In this document: positions 19,928 through 31,300 of the stretch, piece by piece | Numbering within the stretch: position 1 is the stretch's first letter | Layout: each line of letters begins with the position of its first letter | NCBI GenBank assembly: GCA_963575745.1 | Contig: CAUYUJ010012603.1 | Span: forward strand, 37,501 to 101,500 | Length of the DNA: 64,000 nt | Direction: 5' to 3' | Source of the DNA: Prorocentrum cordatum | Taxonomy: Eukaryota > Sar > Dinophyceae > Prorocentrales > Prorocentraceae | The notes under the pieces: generated by a model | Database searches by the model: none | Told to the model about the DNA's origin: nothing | Seen by the model: the letters and a program-made list of their open reading frames with translations, nothing else | Made by a program: the position numbers and the translations under genes

Positions 19928-20026
19928 TCATCTCCTCTCCTCTCTTTTCCTCCCCTCTCCTCTCTTCCCATCCTCCTCCTCCTCTTTCTCGTTGTATTCC
20001 TCCTCTTTTTCCTCCACCTCCACCTT

Positions 20027-20047
20027 CCGTGGCCATTTTGGCTCAAA
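20027..20047 (+). other. DinoSL relic at the 5' end of a LINE
   Basis: CCGTGGCCATTTTGGCTCAA, followed by A, matches 19 of 21 positions of the conserved dinoflagellate spliced leader (A to G at position 5, G to A at the last). Such genomic relics are known to mark spliced-leader-bearing mRNAs that were reverse transcribed and reinserted. About 40 bases downstream begins a LINE ORF1-like sequence, so the retroposed RNA was probably a trans-spliced LINE transcript. Confidence 0.85.
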
Positions 20048-20086
20048 TAAACAATTGTCCTTGATGTGGTTGAGTGGCCGATTTCA

Positions 20087-22938
20087 ATGGCCACCAAGCG
20101 CGGCTCGCGACGCAGGCGCTTTGCTGACCTACGATGATGTGAGCTCTTGGGGGGGGCGCACTGGTACTGACCTTTTCCGCGCGTCACTAATGGTGATTCA
20201 ATTGCACCCGACATGGCGCCTGCTGCTTCCTCGAGTGTGAAGGCGCAAGCCACCAACAATTTCGCGAACGGCACGTCGCACCGGCCAAGCAATATCGACC
20301 CGCTGCATTGGCGCGACTCGTTGTGTTCGGTTTCCTGTGCGGCTACGCCGCTTGTGCCTGCGCCTGAGGTCGCAGATTCGCAGTGCGACGACGCGATCGA
20401 GGCAGCCGCCGGCATGTGCATGGGCCTCCCCATGAGTCTCGAGGAGCCTGGCGTTTCGCCCGCCGGCTTTGACAACGATTTTGTTACTAGCGTCTTTGGT
20501 GCCCCCATGTAGGAGGTCATCGACTTGGTGAACAACGACGGCGGCGCGGTCGACACAGATGGCAAGATGGAGGCGCAGGCCATTCTCGGCTATCGACAGG
20601 GTCACGTTCCGCCCGCTTGCACTGTGCAGCTCTCGCCGATGGCACATCTCTTCTTCGCCATGCTCACGGACATCAGCGCGCACATGGCCACGAAGACTTC
20701 AGTGCATTCGTTTCAGAAGACAGACGTCCAGGCCGTCCTCCTTATCGCGAGGCCGGGTGACATCGACACCCGCGTGAGCGCGCCCGGGGACGCAATGGGG
20801 CGTAATGCTCGCTGCGTTGGACGGCCGCGTCGCCACTAACGCCGAACTTCTCGAGCAGCTGCCGGCGCAGATTGACCCCTGCGTCGTCGGTGTGGGTTCC
20901 GTGGGTTACCAGAAGCTGGATGAGCAGGTCCACCAGCTGGCGAAACAGGTCACCTCGCTCCAAAGGCCCCCGGCTCCTCCGACCTTGTTTTACAGCGTCG
21001 TTGAGTTTTTCCCACTCGCGAGGTGCTGCTACCCCGGTTGAGCAGGAGTCGGACAAGTCCATGTTGTGTGTCGGCGGTTTCCATTGGCAGCCGTCGGCCA
21101 AGTCATTCGCCTCTCGTGGGGAGGCCCTCCCCGCTGCGCTACATCATCATCTCTCGGCGAAGGCCACGGCCCTCGCCACGAAGCTTTACTGGGCCCACGT
21201 GGTGCATGTCGATTCCGACGAGCAGGCCCGCAGAGCGCTGGACCTTTTTAAAACAGTGCGGGATCTCGCGGATCGGCCCGCGCACGAAGACCATCGCCCC
21301 GCTGCGCGCCAAGATGTGCGCCGCCACCGAGGGCCTTACCGAGCAGATTATACTCGGGTGCCTCTGGCAGTTGGTCTGCTCTCGCACGAAGTCTGCTGGC
21401 ACCATGGGCTCGAAGTTCACGGCATGTTCGGCGGGCCCCGAGGGCTTGCTCCTCCTATCCTTGGATGAACATGCGGAGGTGCTCGTGACCCAGGTAGATA
21501 GCTTCGGCGACGAGGAGCGCCTAAACATGGACAGTGACATACTGGGCCGCCATGGCTTCGACCGCGCGAAGGCTGACGCTTCCCCTTGGGCCATGCCATT
21601 TCCAATTGATGATTCGTCGGCGGCTTCCGCCACAGGCTCGTCGGGCGCCTATTCTGCGTCGTCTTCTTCTACTTCGAAGTCGTCTTCGGGGGCCTCGTCC
21701 GCTGCCACTTCCTCTGACAGCCCGGGGCAGGCGGGCGGCGGCGCGGGCGGCTGCGCTCGGCCCTTCGCTATGCAAAATCATTTCTCTGTCGCCGCTTGAA
21801 AGGGCGAGTCCTTCTTCGATGTGAAGCGTTGGGCCCCGTAGGATCGCATTCTTCTCATGCAGAAACCCCGTGGTCCCGAGTTCGATTTAGACTTTCATGT
21901 GTCTTGGGGGAGTGGGCTCGTGGGCTCTGGGGCCTGGCTCGAGGGCGGGGCGAAGGGGGGGGGCTCGCCCTCGCCAGCCCTGTCCCGACAAAACCGTTCC
22001 CGCATGTTCTTCATCACGTCGTTGCCGCCGGTCGCGCGCACCCGCCGTCAACGTCGGCGCCCTCGGGGTGCATCGGGGCTGCCGACCTCCGCGGCGACCC
22101 GGATAGCACCGCCAACCAACGGCGTGCTTTCTTTCGCGGCGGGGTCCCCGATTAATTCCAGTTCCTGCCGCCGACGGGGGCCTGCCTTTTCGTTGGGGGC
22201 GACTTCAGCAATGGCTGCGCAGTCGGGGGGGGGGGGGGGGGGGGGCGCGGGGCAGACGGCATCTTTCGGGGAGGGCAGTCTGCGCGCCGCGCTCGCCCGC
22301 CGCGCGGGCGGGGGATCTCCCAGGATCTCCGCGCCCGTCGGGTGGTTCAGGACAACCGCCTCGCGTCCGTGGCCCGTCCGGGTCGGGCCCTGATCAATAT
22401 GTTCTCCGAGGGCAAGTGGGCCTTGACCCCGGCAGTCTCGTCTTGGGCGTTGCCGTCGATCTCTCGGGCCCATCGGACCACGTTCCTGTTTTGCGCGAGT
22501 TCTGCGCCGACTGCGCGGCCGTCTTCGCCCCGGCTTCCCAGCTGGGTCAGTCGCCGCCTTCTTTAGCCAGAGGCTCATGCGGAGGTCTTCGCAGCCATCG
22601 ACCTTCCCGAAGTCCCCGGCGAGCACCTCGAGGTCCGCGGCAAGGCTTGCCCTGTGGCGTCTAGAGGAGAAGCGGGCCGAACATGACGCTGAGCAGACTA
22701 TGCGCGGGTTCGGCGGGCCTCGCGAGCCACCCCTGCTCGGGGCGCATCTGCAGCGGGCAGTCTCGCCTCATGTCCTGGGCCGACCGCCCTGGATGCCATT
22801 TTGTCACTAAGGTTCCAGACGAAACAGCTCGCGGCAAGTCTTCGCGAAGCCGATTCCGATCCGGACACGCCCCCTCCTCGCGAGGCGGCCGCGCATCCTC
22901 GGCTGCAGGACTGCTGCTCGACTCGGGATAAGCCGGCT
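20087..22938 (+). pseudogene. Degraded LINE, 5' part: ORF1-like region and endonuclease
   Basis: It starts ATGGCCACCAAGCGCGG (MATKRGSRRRRFADLR), then hits a stop, and coding-like sequence continues in shifting frames: PDMAPAASSSVKAQATNNFANGT; CTVQLSPMAHLFFAMLTDIS (about 20620-20680); and MLCVGGFHWQPSAKSF followed by HHHLSAKATALATKLYWAHV (about 21060-21200). Further on are endonuclease signatures: VGGDFS near 22190-22208, where APE-type enzymes have GDFN, and SDHVPV near 22473-22490. These fit a non-LTR retrotransposon ORF with an APE-like endonuclease. Many frameshifts and stops make it inactive. The RT part follows after the inserted element that ends near 26301. Domain calls are from motif recognition only. 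Confidence 0.65.
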
Positions 22939-22964
22939 ATCTAAGCGTCTCAAACATCCGGTGG

Positions 22965-23335
22965 CGGACGCGAAAAGTGCGAAAAGTAGAAAAGTGCGAA
23001 AAGTGTCGAAAAGTGTGAAGAGTGAGAAAAGTAGAAAAGTAGAACAGCGCGAAAAGTGCGAAAAGTGCGAAACGTGCGAAAAGTAGAAAAGTAGGAAAGC
23101 GCGAAAAGTGCAAAAAGTTCGAAAAGCGCGAAAAGTAGAAAAGTGCGAAAAGTAGAAAAGCGCGATAAGTGCGAACGTGCGAACAGTAGAAAAGCGCGAA
23201 AAGTAGCAGCAGACAAGTGCGAACATGTACGAACAAGTGTGAGAAGGACGAAAGGTGCGAGAAGCACGGAGCAACACAGTGCAACAAGTTGAGAAGCGCT
23301 AATAGGTGCGAACAACAAGGAAGCCGAACCCTGAT
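22965..23335 (+). repeat. GAAAAGTGC minisatellite, left arm
   Basis: Units of about 9-11 bp alternate (GCGAAAAGT and AGAAAAGT). The complementary array (CTTTTCGCA units) lies at 26070-26282, so the two form the extended arms of the inverted-repeat element. Confidence 0.85.
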
Positions 23336-23456
23336 AAAGCGGGGAACCTGCGTTTGAAACTTGCGATAATATCGAAAGGCAGCAAAGCGGGACTTGCGCG
23401 ATAAGAGCGAACGTGGAATGAGAAACGCTTTGGGAAGGAACCGCATTTTTAACAGC

Positions 23457-24115
23457 GCGCAGCGCGAGAAGCAGGACAAGTTCGAATCGCGCGAATGGTT
23501 CAACATATTCTAAAAGAAAAACAAAGGAGCGGCAGGAGGGGCAGGAAGATGAGGCGTGGCCGTGTTCCACATGTGCTGTTCTTGCGTTTTGCTTGTCCTC
23601 GTGTGGAGCACGCTTGTTTTTCTTGCCTCTGCTTTTTCTAAGTTTTTTCGCAATAGTTGCCGAGCGCGTTCGAAAACCTCGATCATCGATCCTCGAACCT
23701 CGATCTTCCAAGTGGTTTTCGGACCGTGCGTAACTCGGGCCTCCAGCGGAAGTTTGGGATGATATTGGGCGCCCCCGAAACCTCTGTGCGCAGCGCGAGA
23801 AGGAGGACCAGTTCGAAACGCGCGAATGGTTCAACATATTCTAAAAGAAACACTAGAGAGCGGCAGGAGGGGCAGGATGATGAGGCGTGGCCGTGTTCCA
23901 CTTGCGTTTTTCCTGCGTTCCGCTTTTCCTCGCACGGAGCACGGTTGTGTTCTTTGTTTTTGTTTTTTAAGTTTTTCGCAATAGTTGCCGAGCGCGTTCA
24001 ACAACCTCGATCCTCGATCCTCGAACCTCGATCTTCCCAGTGGTTTTCGGGCCGTGCGTAACTCGGGCCTCCGGCGAGAGTTCGGGATGATTTGGGCGCC
24101 CCCGAAATCTTTCGA
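23457..24115 (+). repeat. Two tandem copies of a 331-bp unit
   Basis: Copies start GCGCAGCGCGAGAAG at 23457 and 23788 and stay alignable to a final GGGCGCCCCCGAAA block, with about 10 percent differences and small indels by eye. Each ends with a CCTCGATCCTCGAACCTCGA sub-repeat followed by GTGCGTAACTCGGGCCTCC. Confidence 0.85.
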
Positions 24116-24229
24116 TTAGACGCAGCTGCTGGAAAGCATCCGCCCCGCATGCGACGCGGCAGGCAGCGCGCGTTATGAAGCGTACTTCGTTTCGGGTGTC
24201 TCTTGGCATCGGCTGCGTGCTCCATTTTC

Positions 24230-24860
24230 TCCCCCAGTCCCCCTATCAGCTCCTTCCTGCCGCCTCCCCGCTCCCCCTCGTTTCTCCCCCTCCTCTCCTC
24301 TCTACCCTTTCCCGCTTCCTTCCACTTTGCTCGTATCCCCATTCGCCGCATGCCCCCGCAAACCTCCGCACTCCTCCCGCGCCTCCCCATTCTATTCCAA
24401 TCCCCTTCTCCCGTCCGCGCTCCTCCCCACTGTTGCCCACTCCTCCCCGCTCCTCTCCTTTCGTCTCCGTGCTCCCAACTTCAATCCGCTCCGCCCCACT
24501 ATTTCACGTTCCTTTCCATCTCCCCCCGCTCCTTTCAACTCCTCCCCACTCGTTCCCTTTCGTTCGCATCATTCCGCTCCATTGTACTTCTCGTCGCTCC
24601 TTCGCGCTCCTCCCATTTTGCCGCCCCCCGCGTTCCTCCCAACTCCTTCCCGATCATTCCCATCCCGGTCAATTCCATTACCCCCCGTTCCTTGGCCGCT
24701 CTCGCGCTCCTCCTCGCCCCGTCCGCTCGACTCCACTTCTCTCCCCTGTCCTCCCCGCTCATCCACGCTCGCCCCTGTGCACTCCGTGCCTCATTCCTCG
24801 CCGCTCTGCTCTAATCTCCCCCGCCCCATCTTGCCCCACCCTTTTACATGCATATGCGCG
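24230..24860 (+). repeat. Long pyrimidine-biased tract
   Basis: About 630 bp dominated by CTCCCC/CCTCCT sequence without a fixed unit. Open frames on both strands here are Pro/Ser- or Arg/Glu-rich by composition only. Confidence 0.7.
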
Positions 24861-26069
24861 CCGTTTCTCAGCGATCATTATTTCACTGATCCCTCTGCTT
24901 GCCACCGTTGGCGTTTTTGCTTGCCCTCGCCCGCGCCGTATGCTTCACCGCGTCCGCAGCCGCCTAGGCTATGACGGCTAGGGCATGCGATCACGAGGGC
25001 GGGGCGCCGCGCTGGGCCCTCCCCCGGCCAGAATGCTTCGCCCATCGGCCAGGGTGGCGGTTCGCCAGGAATGCTCCTGAGCGCTCTTGGAGCAGTCTTG
25101 GGCCTCTCTCGCGGCCAACTTGAGGCCTCAAGAGCCCATCGCAAGCGAAAAGGCGAGAAGGCAACACACATATGTTTTCTGTTGGTTTTAGACAGGTTTG
25201 GGCCTCTTGGGGGGATCCTCGGAGGGCTCGGAGGGCACTCGGAACCGTCTTGGGGCCGTTTTGGAGCCTCTTGGAGGCATGTCGGAAACTATCTTGGGCC
25301 ATCTTGAGGTACATTGAGCCATCTTGGAGGCCATCTTGGCCTTTCCGAGACCCTCTTGGAGCTATCTTGGGCCAAAAAGAACGCCCTGGCATCTCGCGCG
25401 GGAGCCCGCCCAGACCCACGGAGGGGGGGGGGGGGGGGGTAAAACCTCTCGAGCAGGGGGGGGAAGGAGGTTGGAAAAGGAAACGCCCTAGACCACCTGC
25501 GCTCTAAAGGGCTGGTGGGATATACTTCCGCTTTGGATGCGCTTCTGGTCTTCATGTTTTTCGCCCGGCTGTTGCGCGCGTCCCGTGTTCTCGGTATTCT
25601 GTGGTTCGCGTTTCTCGCGCTCGCGTGTGTTTTACATGTTTTCCGCTGTTCGTGTTTCTCCTACTCGTTTCCGCGCGTTGCGGCTCCCATGTCAGGAAAA
25701 ACAGAAGAGGAGGAAGGATAACGGGGTATTCCGTGAAATGTATATCCTCGCTTTCTTCTCTCCGGATTCCATTGGTTTTGCAATGTTAGCAGGATTGTCT
25801 GCCAAGTTTCTCAGAGCTGAATTTCTCGCAAGGAATTGGCTTCTCAGCGTTCCGTAGGCTTCCGCGTCTCGGTCTTCCGATTTGTCGTGCTACTGTGTCC
25901 TCGTAGTTTCACATTCGTTTCGCTGTTCTCGCTTTTCTCCACCGACGGCGCCTTGTTGTCTACTCTTTTCGCGTTTGTTGCGCGTTTCGTGTTTTTTATT
26001 GCACTTTCCGCGCGCCATTCGAACACTTCGCGCTCTTCGGCCTCTTGTGCGCATCGCTGTATTCATTTT

Positions 26070-26282
26070 CGCTCTTCTCTCGCTTTTCGCGCTTTTCGCG
26101 CTTTTCAACTTTTCAAGTGCGTTTCAAGTGTTTCGCGCAACTTTTCGCACTTTTCGCACTTTTGCGCTTTTCGCAGTTTTCGCACTTTTTGCACTTTTCG
26201 CATTTTTTTACTTTTCGCACTTTTCGCGCTCTTCGCGCTTTTCTACTTTTCGCGCTTTTCGCGCTTTTCTACTTTTCGGGGC
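26070..26282 (-). repeat. GAAAAGTGC minisatellite, right arm (inverted)
   Basis: CTTTTCGCGCTTTTC and CTTTTCGCACTT units mirror the array at 22965-23335. They run directly into the right terminal inverted repeat at about 26280-26301. Confidence 0.85.
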
Positions 26283-26305
26283 GGCCACCAGATATCAAGA
26301 CCCGG

Positions 26306-28000
26306 ATCTAAGCAGCACAGCGGGCACCCCCCGGGGCGCAGCGGGGCCCCCCGTCGCTGGCCTCGCGGGCCCCGCGGGCGCCGAGATCCCCGGCCCGAAG
26401 CAGGCGCGCGATCGCCCAGCTGCCTCCTGGGGGGAGGTTCGCAGAGAGCGGCCGCGTGACCCTGGGGCCCCGAAGCCCCCTTCGAGCTCGCCCCTTTTCC
26501 AGGGGGGCCCCCAGGGGATGTCGAGCGGGGGCTGCCCGTCGAAAGATTCGCCGAGTGTTTCTCCAGGATCGGCGACGCCGCCGCTGGCCCTGACGGGCCG
26601 CCCTGAACGCGTCGGCCCCAGAGCAGCACCCGGGCACCCCTGGTCTTCAGACCGTCTTCTCGGCGCATTCATGGCCGAGGGGTCTCGCCCCGAGGACGCG
26701 GCGGCGTTATTTTCCAATGCCGAGGGCTCGACTTGCCAGGTCTGCCCCTCGAGCTCTGCGAAAATTAAGCTGGTTCCGATTGTCCTCGACGGGTGCGCAT
26801 GGCGGGCTGAGGACGTCGTTGAGCAGCGAAAGCGCTGCGCCACAGGACCTTGATTCAGGCTTCTCGCGGCGGGGGCGTTGGGGTTCGTTCTCGGGCCGCC
26901 AGGGGCATTGGGCAGGGCTGTCCACTCTGCGAATTCCCGTCTGGCCCTCGACCCGATCTTCGGGCGGCTCAGATCCAAGCCCCCGGGGGGGCCCGCCGTT
27001 CCTGGGGCCTTCGCCGACGGCGCCGGGATCGGCGGCGCCGATGTGCGTGATATCCTCGCCTGCAGTGCCCCCGCGCGTGTCATTGCCGCCCTGGCGGCGG
27101 GCTCGTCTTTGAAAGTCACGCGCGCTCAAGTCGTCGCGCTTGATTGCGCCTCGCGGGCCGAATTCGAGGCCCACTTGCATCTTCGCGCGGCGTCGATCAA
27201 GTCTTGCATCCTCGGCTCGCGCGGCCAGCGCATCGGTTCCCCCCTGGGGCTCGGCGGCGACCGGCGCGGCTGGCTTGGGCCATGCGCGACGTGCATCTCT
27301 CGTGCTCGCCAGACTTGCCTTCTGGGATTCGCGTTCGCCCGTCGTTTGGCGCGGCATGACGTCATCGCATTCTCGACCCCCCTCTGGGCCTAGCGGTCGG
27401 GCGCTGTAGCTCGAGGCTTCGGCCCTGCAGACCCTCTCTGTTGCCCCTCGTGATGCGCGCTCGTCCGACCTCCTCGGCTCACTTGTCCAGCTCGGTTTCC
27501 CCGTCGAGGCTCGTCGGCGTTGGGTGGGGATGCCGCGCCGCGCAGTGCCGCTGCGCGGACCGCCGGGCCGCGCTGCGACCCGCGGTCGAGGGCGCGCGCG
27601 CGGGCCCCCTTGCCTGCGTCGATAGCGCCGCGTATGACTCGGCCATGGCAGCGCAGCGGCATTGCGCAAGTAGAGGGCTTCGCCCGACAATCCGTTTCAG
27701 GCGCGGGAAGGCCAGGCGCGGTGGGGCACGACTTCGCGCGCCTCGCCAGCCACGGGGGTCAGGGGCGCCGCCCATTCGCGGCCAACGGGCCAGCGCCCCC
27801 CGCGTCGCCAATGCGGGCGCGATGGCAAAGCCATCGGCGGCAGCAGGGGCGGCAACATCTGCGGTCTCGGACACGGAAGTGGGCGGTTGGGGCCCCGCGC
27901 GAGGCAAGTCAGGGATTGGCGGGACTGGTTGAGCGGAGCAGGTCAAGACCTGAGCTGGTTTCTACGACGCCGCTTGGGAGGCGACCGAGTCCACCCTCAG
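26306..28000 (+). pseudogene. Degraded LINE, 3' part: reverse transcriptase
   Basis: It resumes after the inserted element. RT-like landmarks appear in shifting frames: RIGDAAAGPDGPP at about 26565-26602 (compare the GPDG motif of LINE RTs), RGIGQGCPL at about 26901-26924, and AFADG at about 27007-27021, where an active RT has FADD. GSSLKVTRAQVVALDCASRAEFEAHLHL follows at about 27100-27185 and LQTLSVAPRDA...LVQLGFPVEARRRW at about 27425-27520. The second catalytic Asp is lost and frames shift repeatedly. The spacing from GPDG to GQGCPL is shorter than usual, suggesting an internal deletion. The 3' boundary is uncertain. Confidence 0.6.
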
Positions 28001-28214
28001 CCAGGGAAGTTGCTGCATGGTGGAGGCCGCTCGTCGGGCTGCTGTCTTTGCTGGGCTGGTCGGGATGGCAGCGCCGCAATGAGTGGGCCGCGTATCTCGG
28101 CAGCTGGCGGACGCTGAGCCGAGGCGTCAGCCTGGCCAGGAGAAGGCCTCAAAGGCCATGGTGCATGGCGCGCGAGACGTCGCCAGATATCGAGCAGCTC
28201 GGGGTTGAGCTCGC

Positions 28215-28244
28215 GCAGGCCAAGAGAGAGATAGAGAGAGAGAG

Positions 28245-28297
<53 letters not shown>

Positions 28298-28337
28298 GAG
28301 GGAGAGAGACATACATATATATATATATATATACATG

Positions 28338-28374
<37 letters not shown>
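28215..28374 (+). repeat. (GA)n with central (TA)n microsatellite
   Basis: GAGAGA and GAAAGAAA runs, a central TATATATATA, then GAGAGA again. It lies between the two LINE-like regions and could be a LINE 3' tail or a later expansion. Confidence 0.9.
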
Positions 28375-28399
28375 GAAGGCGGCCGCGCTCAACGGCGCG

Positions 28400-31300
28400 C
28401 GCGGCGGCATCGGCCCAGGCGCCATCAAGGCCGGGCTTAGCAAGCTCTGCGTAGATGGAGCTCCAGGGCGGGACCTCCGAGCAGCTTTCCAGAATGGTCG
28501 GCGAGCTCGCCGACGAAGATCGCGCGCCCGCTGCTGGGCCACCGGCGGAAGGGGGAACGGGCTCGAGGCGAGGCCGCAGCGTGAAACCAGCTTGCCGGGG
28601 CTGGCGGAGCTGCGCGCGCAGGGGCGGGAGCGCGGCAAGCTGCGCCAGCGCCGCCCCCCAACGAGGCCGTTTTCGACGCTGCGCGGCCGCTGAGAACCCC
28701 AGTGGAATTCCACATGGGCTCGGGCGATGAAGAACGCACGCGGGACATTGAGGGCAATCGGAGTTCGAGGCGATGGTGGACGGCCTTCGCCATCAACGCT
28801 GACGATCACAGCAGGTTCGACGGGCCCCTCCCGCACCAGGCTGCGCGGAGCTGCGACTCGATCGAGGTCCGGGAGGCGCGCCTTACGGGGATGGGCGCGA
28901 CGAGGCGTCTGCCGGGCTGGCTCGGCTCGGGCGGCGCGCCGCGGCAGTCCCAGCCAGCGGTGTTTCCGAGGGCCGCGCTGGCAGCGGAGAGCGGCTGCAG
29001 CTTGCGCCGCGGCCCAGCGATCTTGGCGTCTTCGAGGCGGGGCAGGACATGACCTTGGTCCCTGGTCGCGCGGCTGTCGCGCACGTAGCTGGGCCCTTCC
29101 CACTGGGTTAGCCCGTCTGAACGTCGACCTCCAGGTGAACGAAGGGGCTCTCGGCCGACGGCTGGGGGTCCTCCGGCGCCGTGGCGCGGAGCATCCGTGC
29201 GCTCGAGAAGCCGTTCGCAGTCGCGGCGGACTTCGACATGTAAAAACGCTAGCTGGCGGCGGCTGGCTTCCTGGAGCGGGCGCATTTGAAGGCGATCTCG
29301 CCATCCGATCGCGCGGCGCGGCCGCTGGGCCGAATCGTCGACTGCTTCGCGGTCGCGTCGGGCACGGCCGGGGCCTGTCGCCGCGCAACCGTGTGGAGCT
29401 CCGCTTCAGCGCCAGATCCGTGGCCAAGCGCGCAGGCCACGACGTGCCCCGAGATTTTCTCCTCCCCGCCGCCCCCGAGGGCATCATGCAGCGAGGGCCG
29501 CTCTCTGGCGTGCGGGGTCAGGCCGGGGGCGAGATCGAAATTGCCACCGTGGTGGCTACGCGGAGGTGAACATCGTCGACACCATCGGCTTAAGGCACTG
29601 GTGCGACGCGCGCTCTGGGAGAGCGAAGAGGCCCGAGCTCGGCGTCGCCGACGCGCTGAAGCCATCGCCCCCGCGACCGCCACGGCGGGGGCCAAGCGCG
29701 TCATGGGTCAAACGAGCGGCCATCCCGTTCATGGAGGCGGCGCAGCTTGACCTGCCGATGAATGAGAAGGCTTCGCGCCTTGGAGGTATTTGGGAAGTTG
29801 CGCGACGAGCAGCCCGACTCCGCTGGGGGTGAGGCAGGAGACGCGCTTGTCCCGCCGATCTCCCTCCACGGTTTCGCTCAAGCGGCCGAACACGTGGTCC
29901 CGCACCTGCTGCAGGCGGTGAGCTGCGCCGCGCGTGCGATGGCGGACAGACTCGCCATGCGCCACGCCGACAACGGCAGGGGCAGCTTCAACGATTGGGT
30001 GATTCGTGACCACCTTGGAGGCACAGGGGCCCTCCATTCCTTGACCTAGCTAGCCCTCGCAGGCCTGGGGGCCTCGGCCCAGGGGGCCGAAGAGCAAGGG
30101 GCCATCGACGCCCCCAGAGACTGCGACGCCCACGGTGATGGAGCGGCCCAGGCATCGGGGGGCGCGGGGCCTCAAGCTCTCGCGCAACTCGATGCAGATG
30201 GAGAGCGTCGTCTGGCCCGGCGGGCTGGGCGAGCAACCGCCGCGCCCCGCCGCGCTGGAGGTCTGGGGCGTGACCCCCTCGTTCAAGGAGCCCAGTGACC
30301 GGCTGCAGGCGTTGAGCTGCGCCGCGCGTGCGATGGTGGACAGACCCGCCATGTGCCACGCTGACAATGGCAGGGGCAGCTTCAACGACTGGGTGATTCG
30401 TGACCACCTTGGAGGCACAGGGGCCCTCCGCTCCATGACCTAGCCTCCGCAGGCCTGGGAGCCTCGGCCCAGGGGGCCGAAGAGCCAGGGGCCATCGACG
30501 CCCCCAGAGACTGCGACAGCCTCGGTGAAGGGGGAGGTCGCGGCATCCGGGGGCGCGGAGCCTCAAGCCGTCGGGCAGGAACGACGCAGAAGGAGAGCAA
30601 CGTCTGGCCCAACGGGCCGCGCGAGCAACCGCCGCGCCCCGCTGCGCTGGAGGTCGGGGGCGTGATCCGCTCGTTCATGGAGTCCAGTGGCGCATCCGTC
30701 AACCTGCTCGGGTCCCGCGCTCTGGGCCATCGAGCTGGAGTGCGAGTGGCCCTCTTACATCGCGACGTTGGCCTTCGCCCCGAAGTCGGACGGCGGCCTC
30801 GGGCTGACTACCTGGCCGGGAGCGATCGCGCGGGTGCACGGCGGGCTTCGGAGGCCCATTGCGAGGGCGTGGGGGGGGGGGGGGCGAACGAGAGACCATC
30901 ATGGCGGGCGAGTCTGGGCCAGAGTTGCGACCGAGCAGTGCGGCAGCAGCAAGTGCGGGCGGAGTGGGTCCAGATGAAGGATGCCGTGCGCGACAGTCGT
31001 GGCTGGGCTTCGACGTCGGTCATCGTGGACTTGTGGGTGGCCTTCTAGCAGACCCTCCACATACACTTGCTGGACGCGCGCAAGCAGCAGGGTTTCCTGC
31101 TGTGGCTTGCCACTTTCCAGGTTTCGCTTGATGGGCTGCAGAGGGCGGCGTGCCTCGAGAGCTGCTATTTGGGCGGGTTGCAGGTGCTCCCCGCCGCCTT
31201 CACGAAGGCCCTTGTCGCCGCCGGGTGGCGCTGCGGCGCAGAGGGGCGCAATCGCCCCCACAGTCGTGGTGGGCGACTTGGCCCAACGGCGCTGGGGAGG

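Larger units (their letters stand above)
22947..26301. mobile_element. 3.35-kb TIR element inserted in the LINE
   Basis: ATCTAAGC flanks both sides (22939-22946 and 26306-26313). The duplication may extend to CCGG-CT-ATCTAAGC on the left versus CCGG-ATCTAAGC on the right. The inner ends are inverted: GTCTCAAACATCCGGTGGC at the left and the complement of GTCTTGATATCTGGTGGC at the right. Both are followed by long GAAAAGTGCGAAAAGTAG minisatellite arms. The interior holds a 331-bp tandem duplication and a long pyrimidine tract. No transposase was recognised, so it is non-autonomous. The duplication length fits hAT or Mutator-like elements; the superfamily is inference. Confidence 0.7.

Noticed and set aside
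27997-29487. 496-codon minus-strand frame
   Set aside because: It overlaps a (GA)n tract read as Ser/Leu repeats and GC-rich LINE debris on the other strand; no motif supports it.
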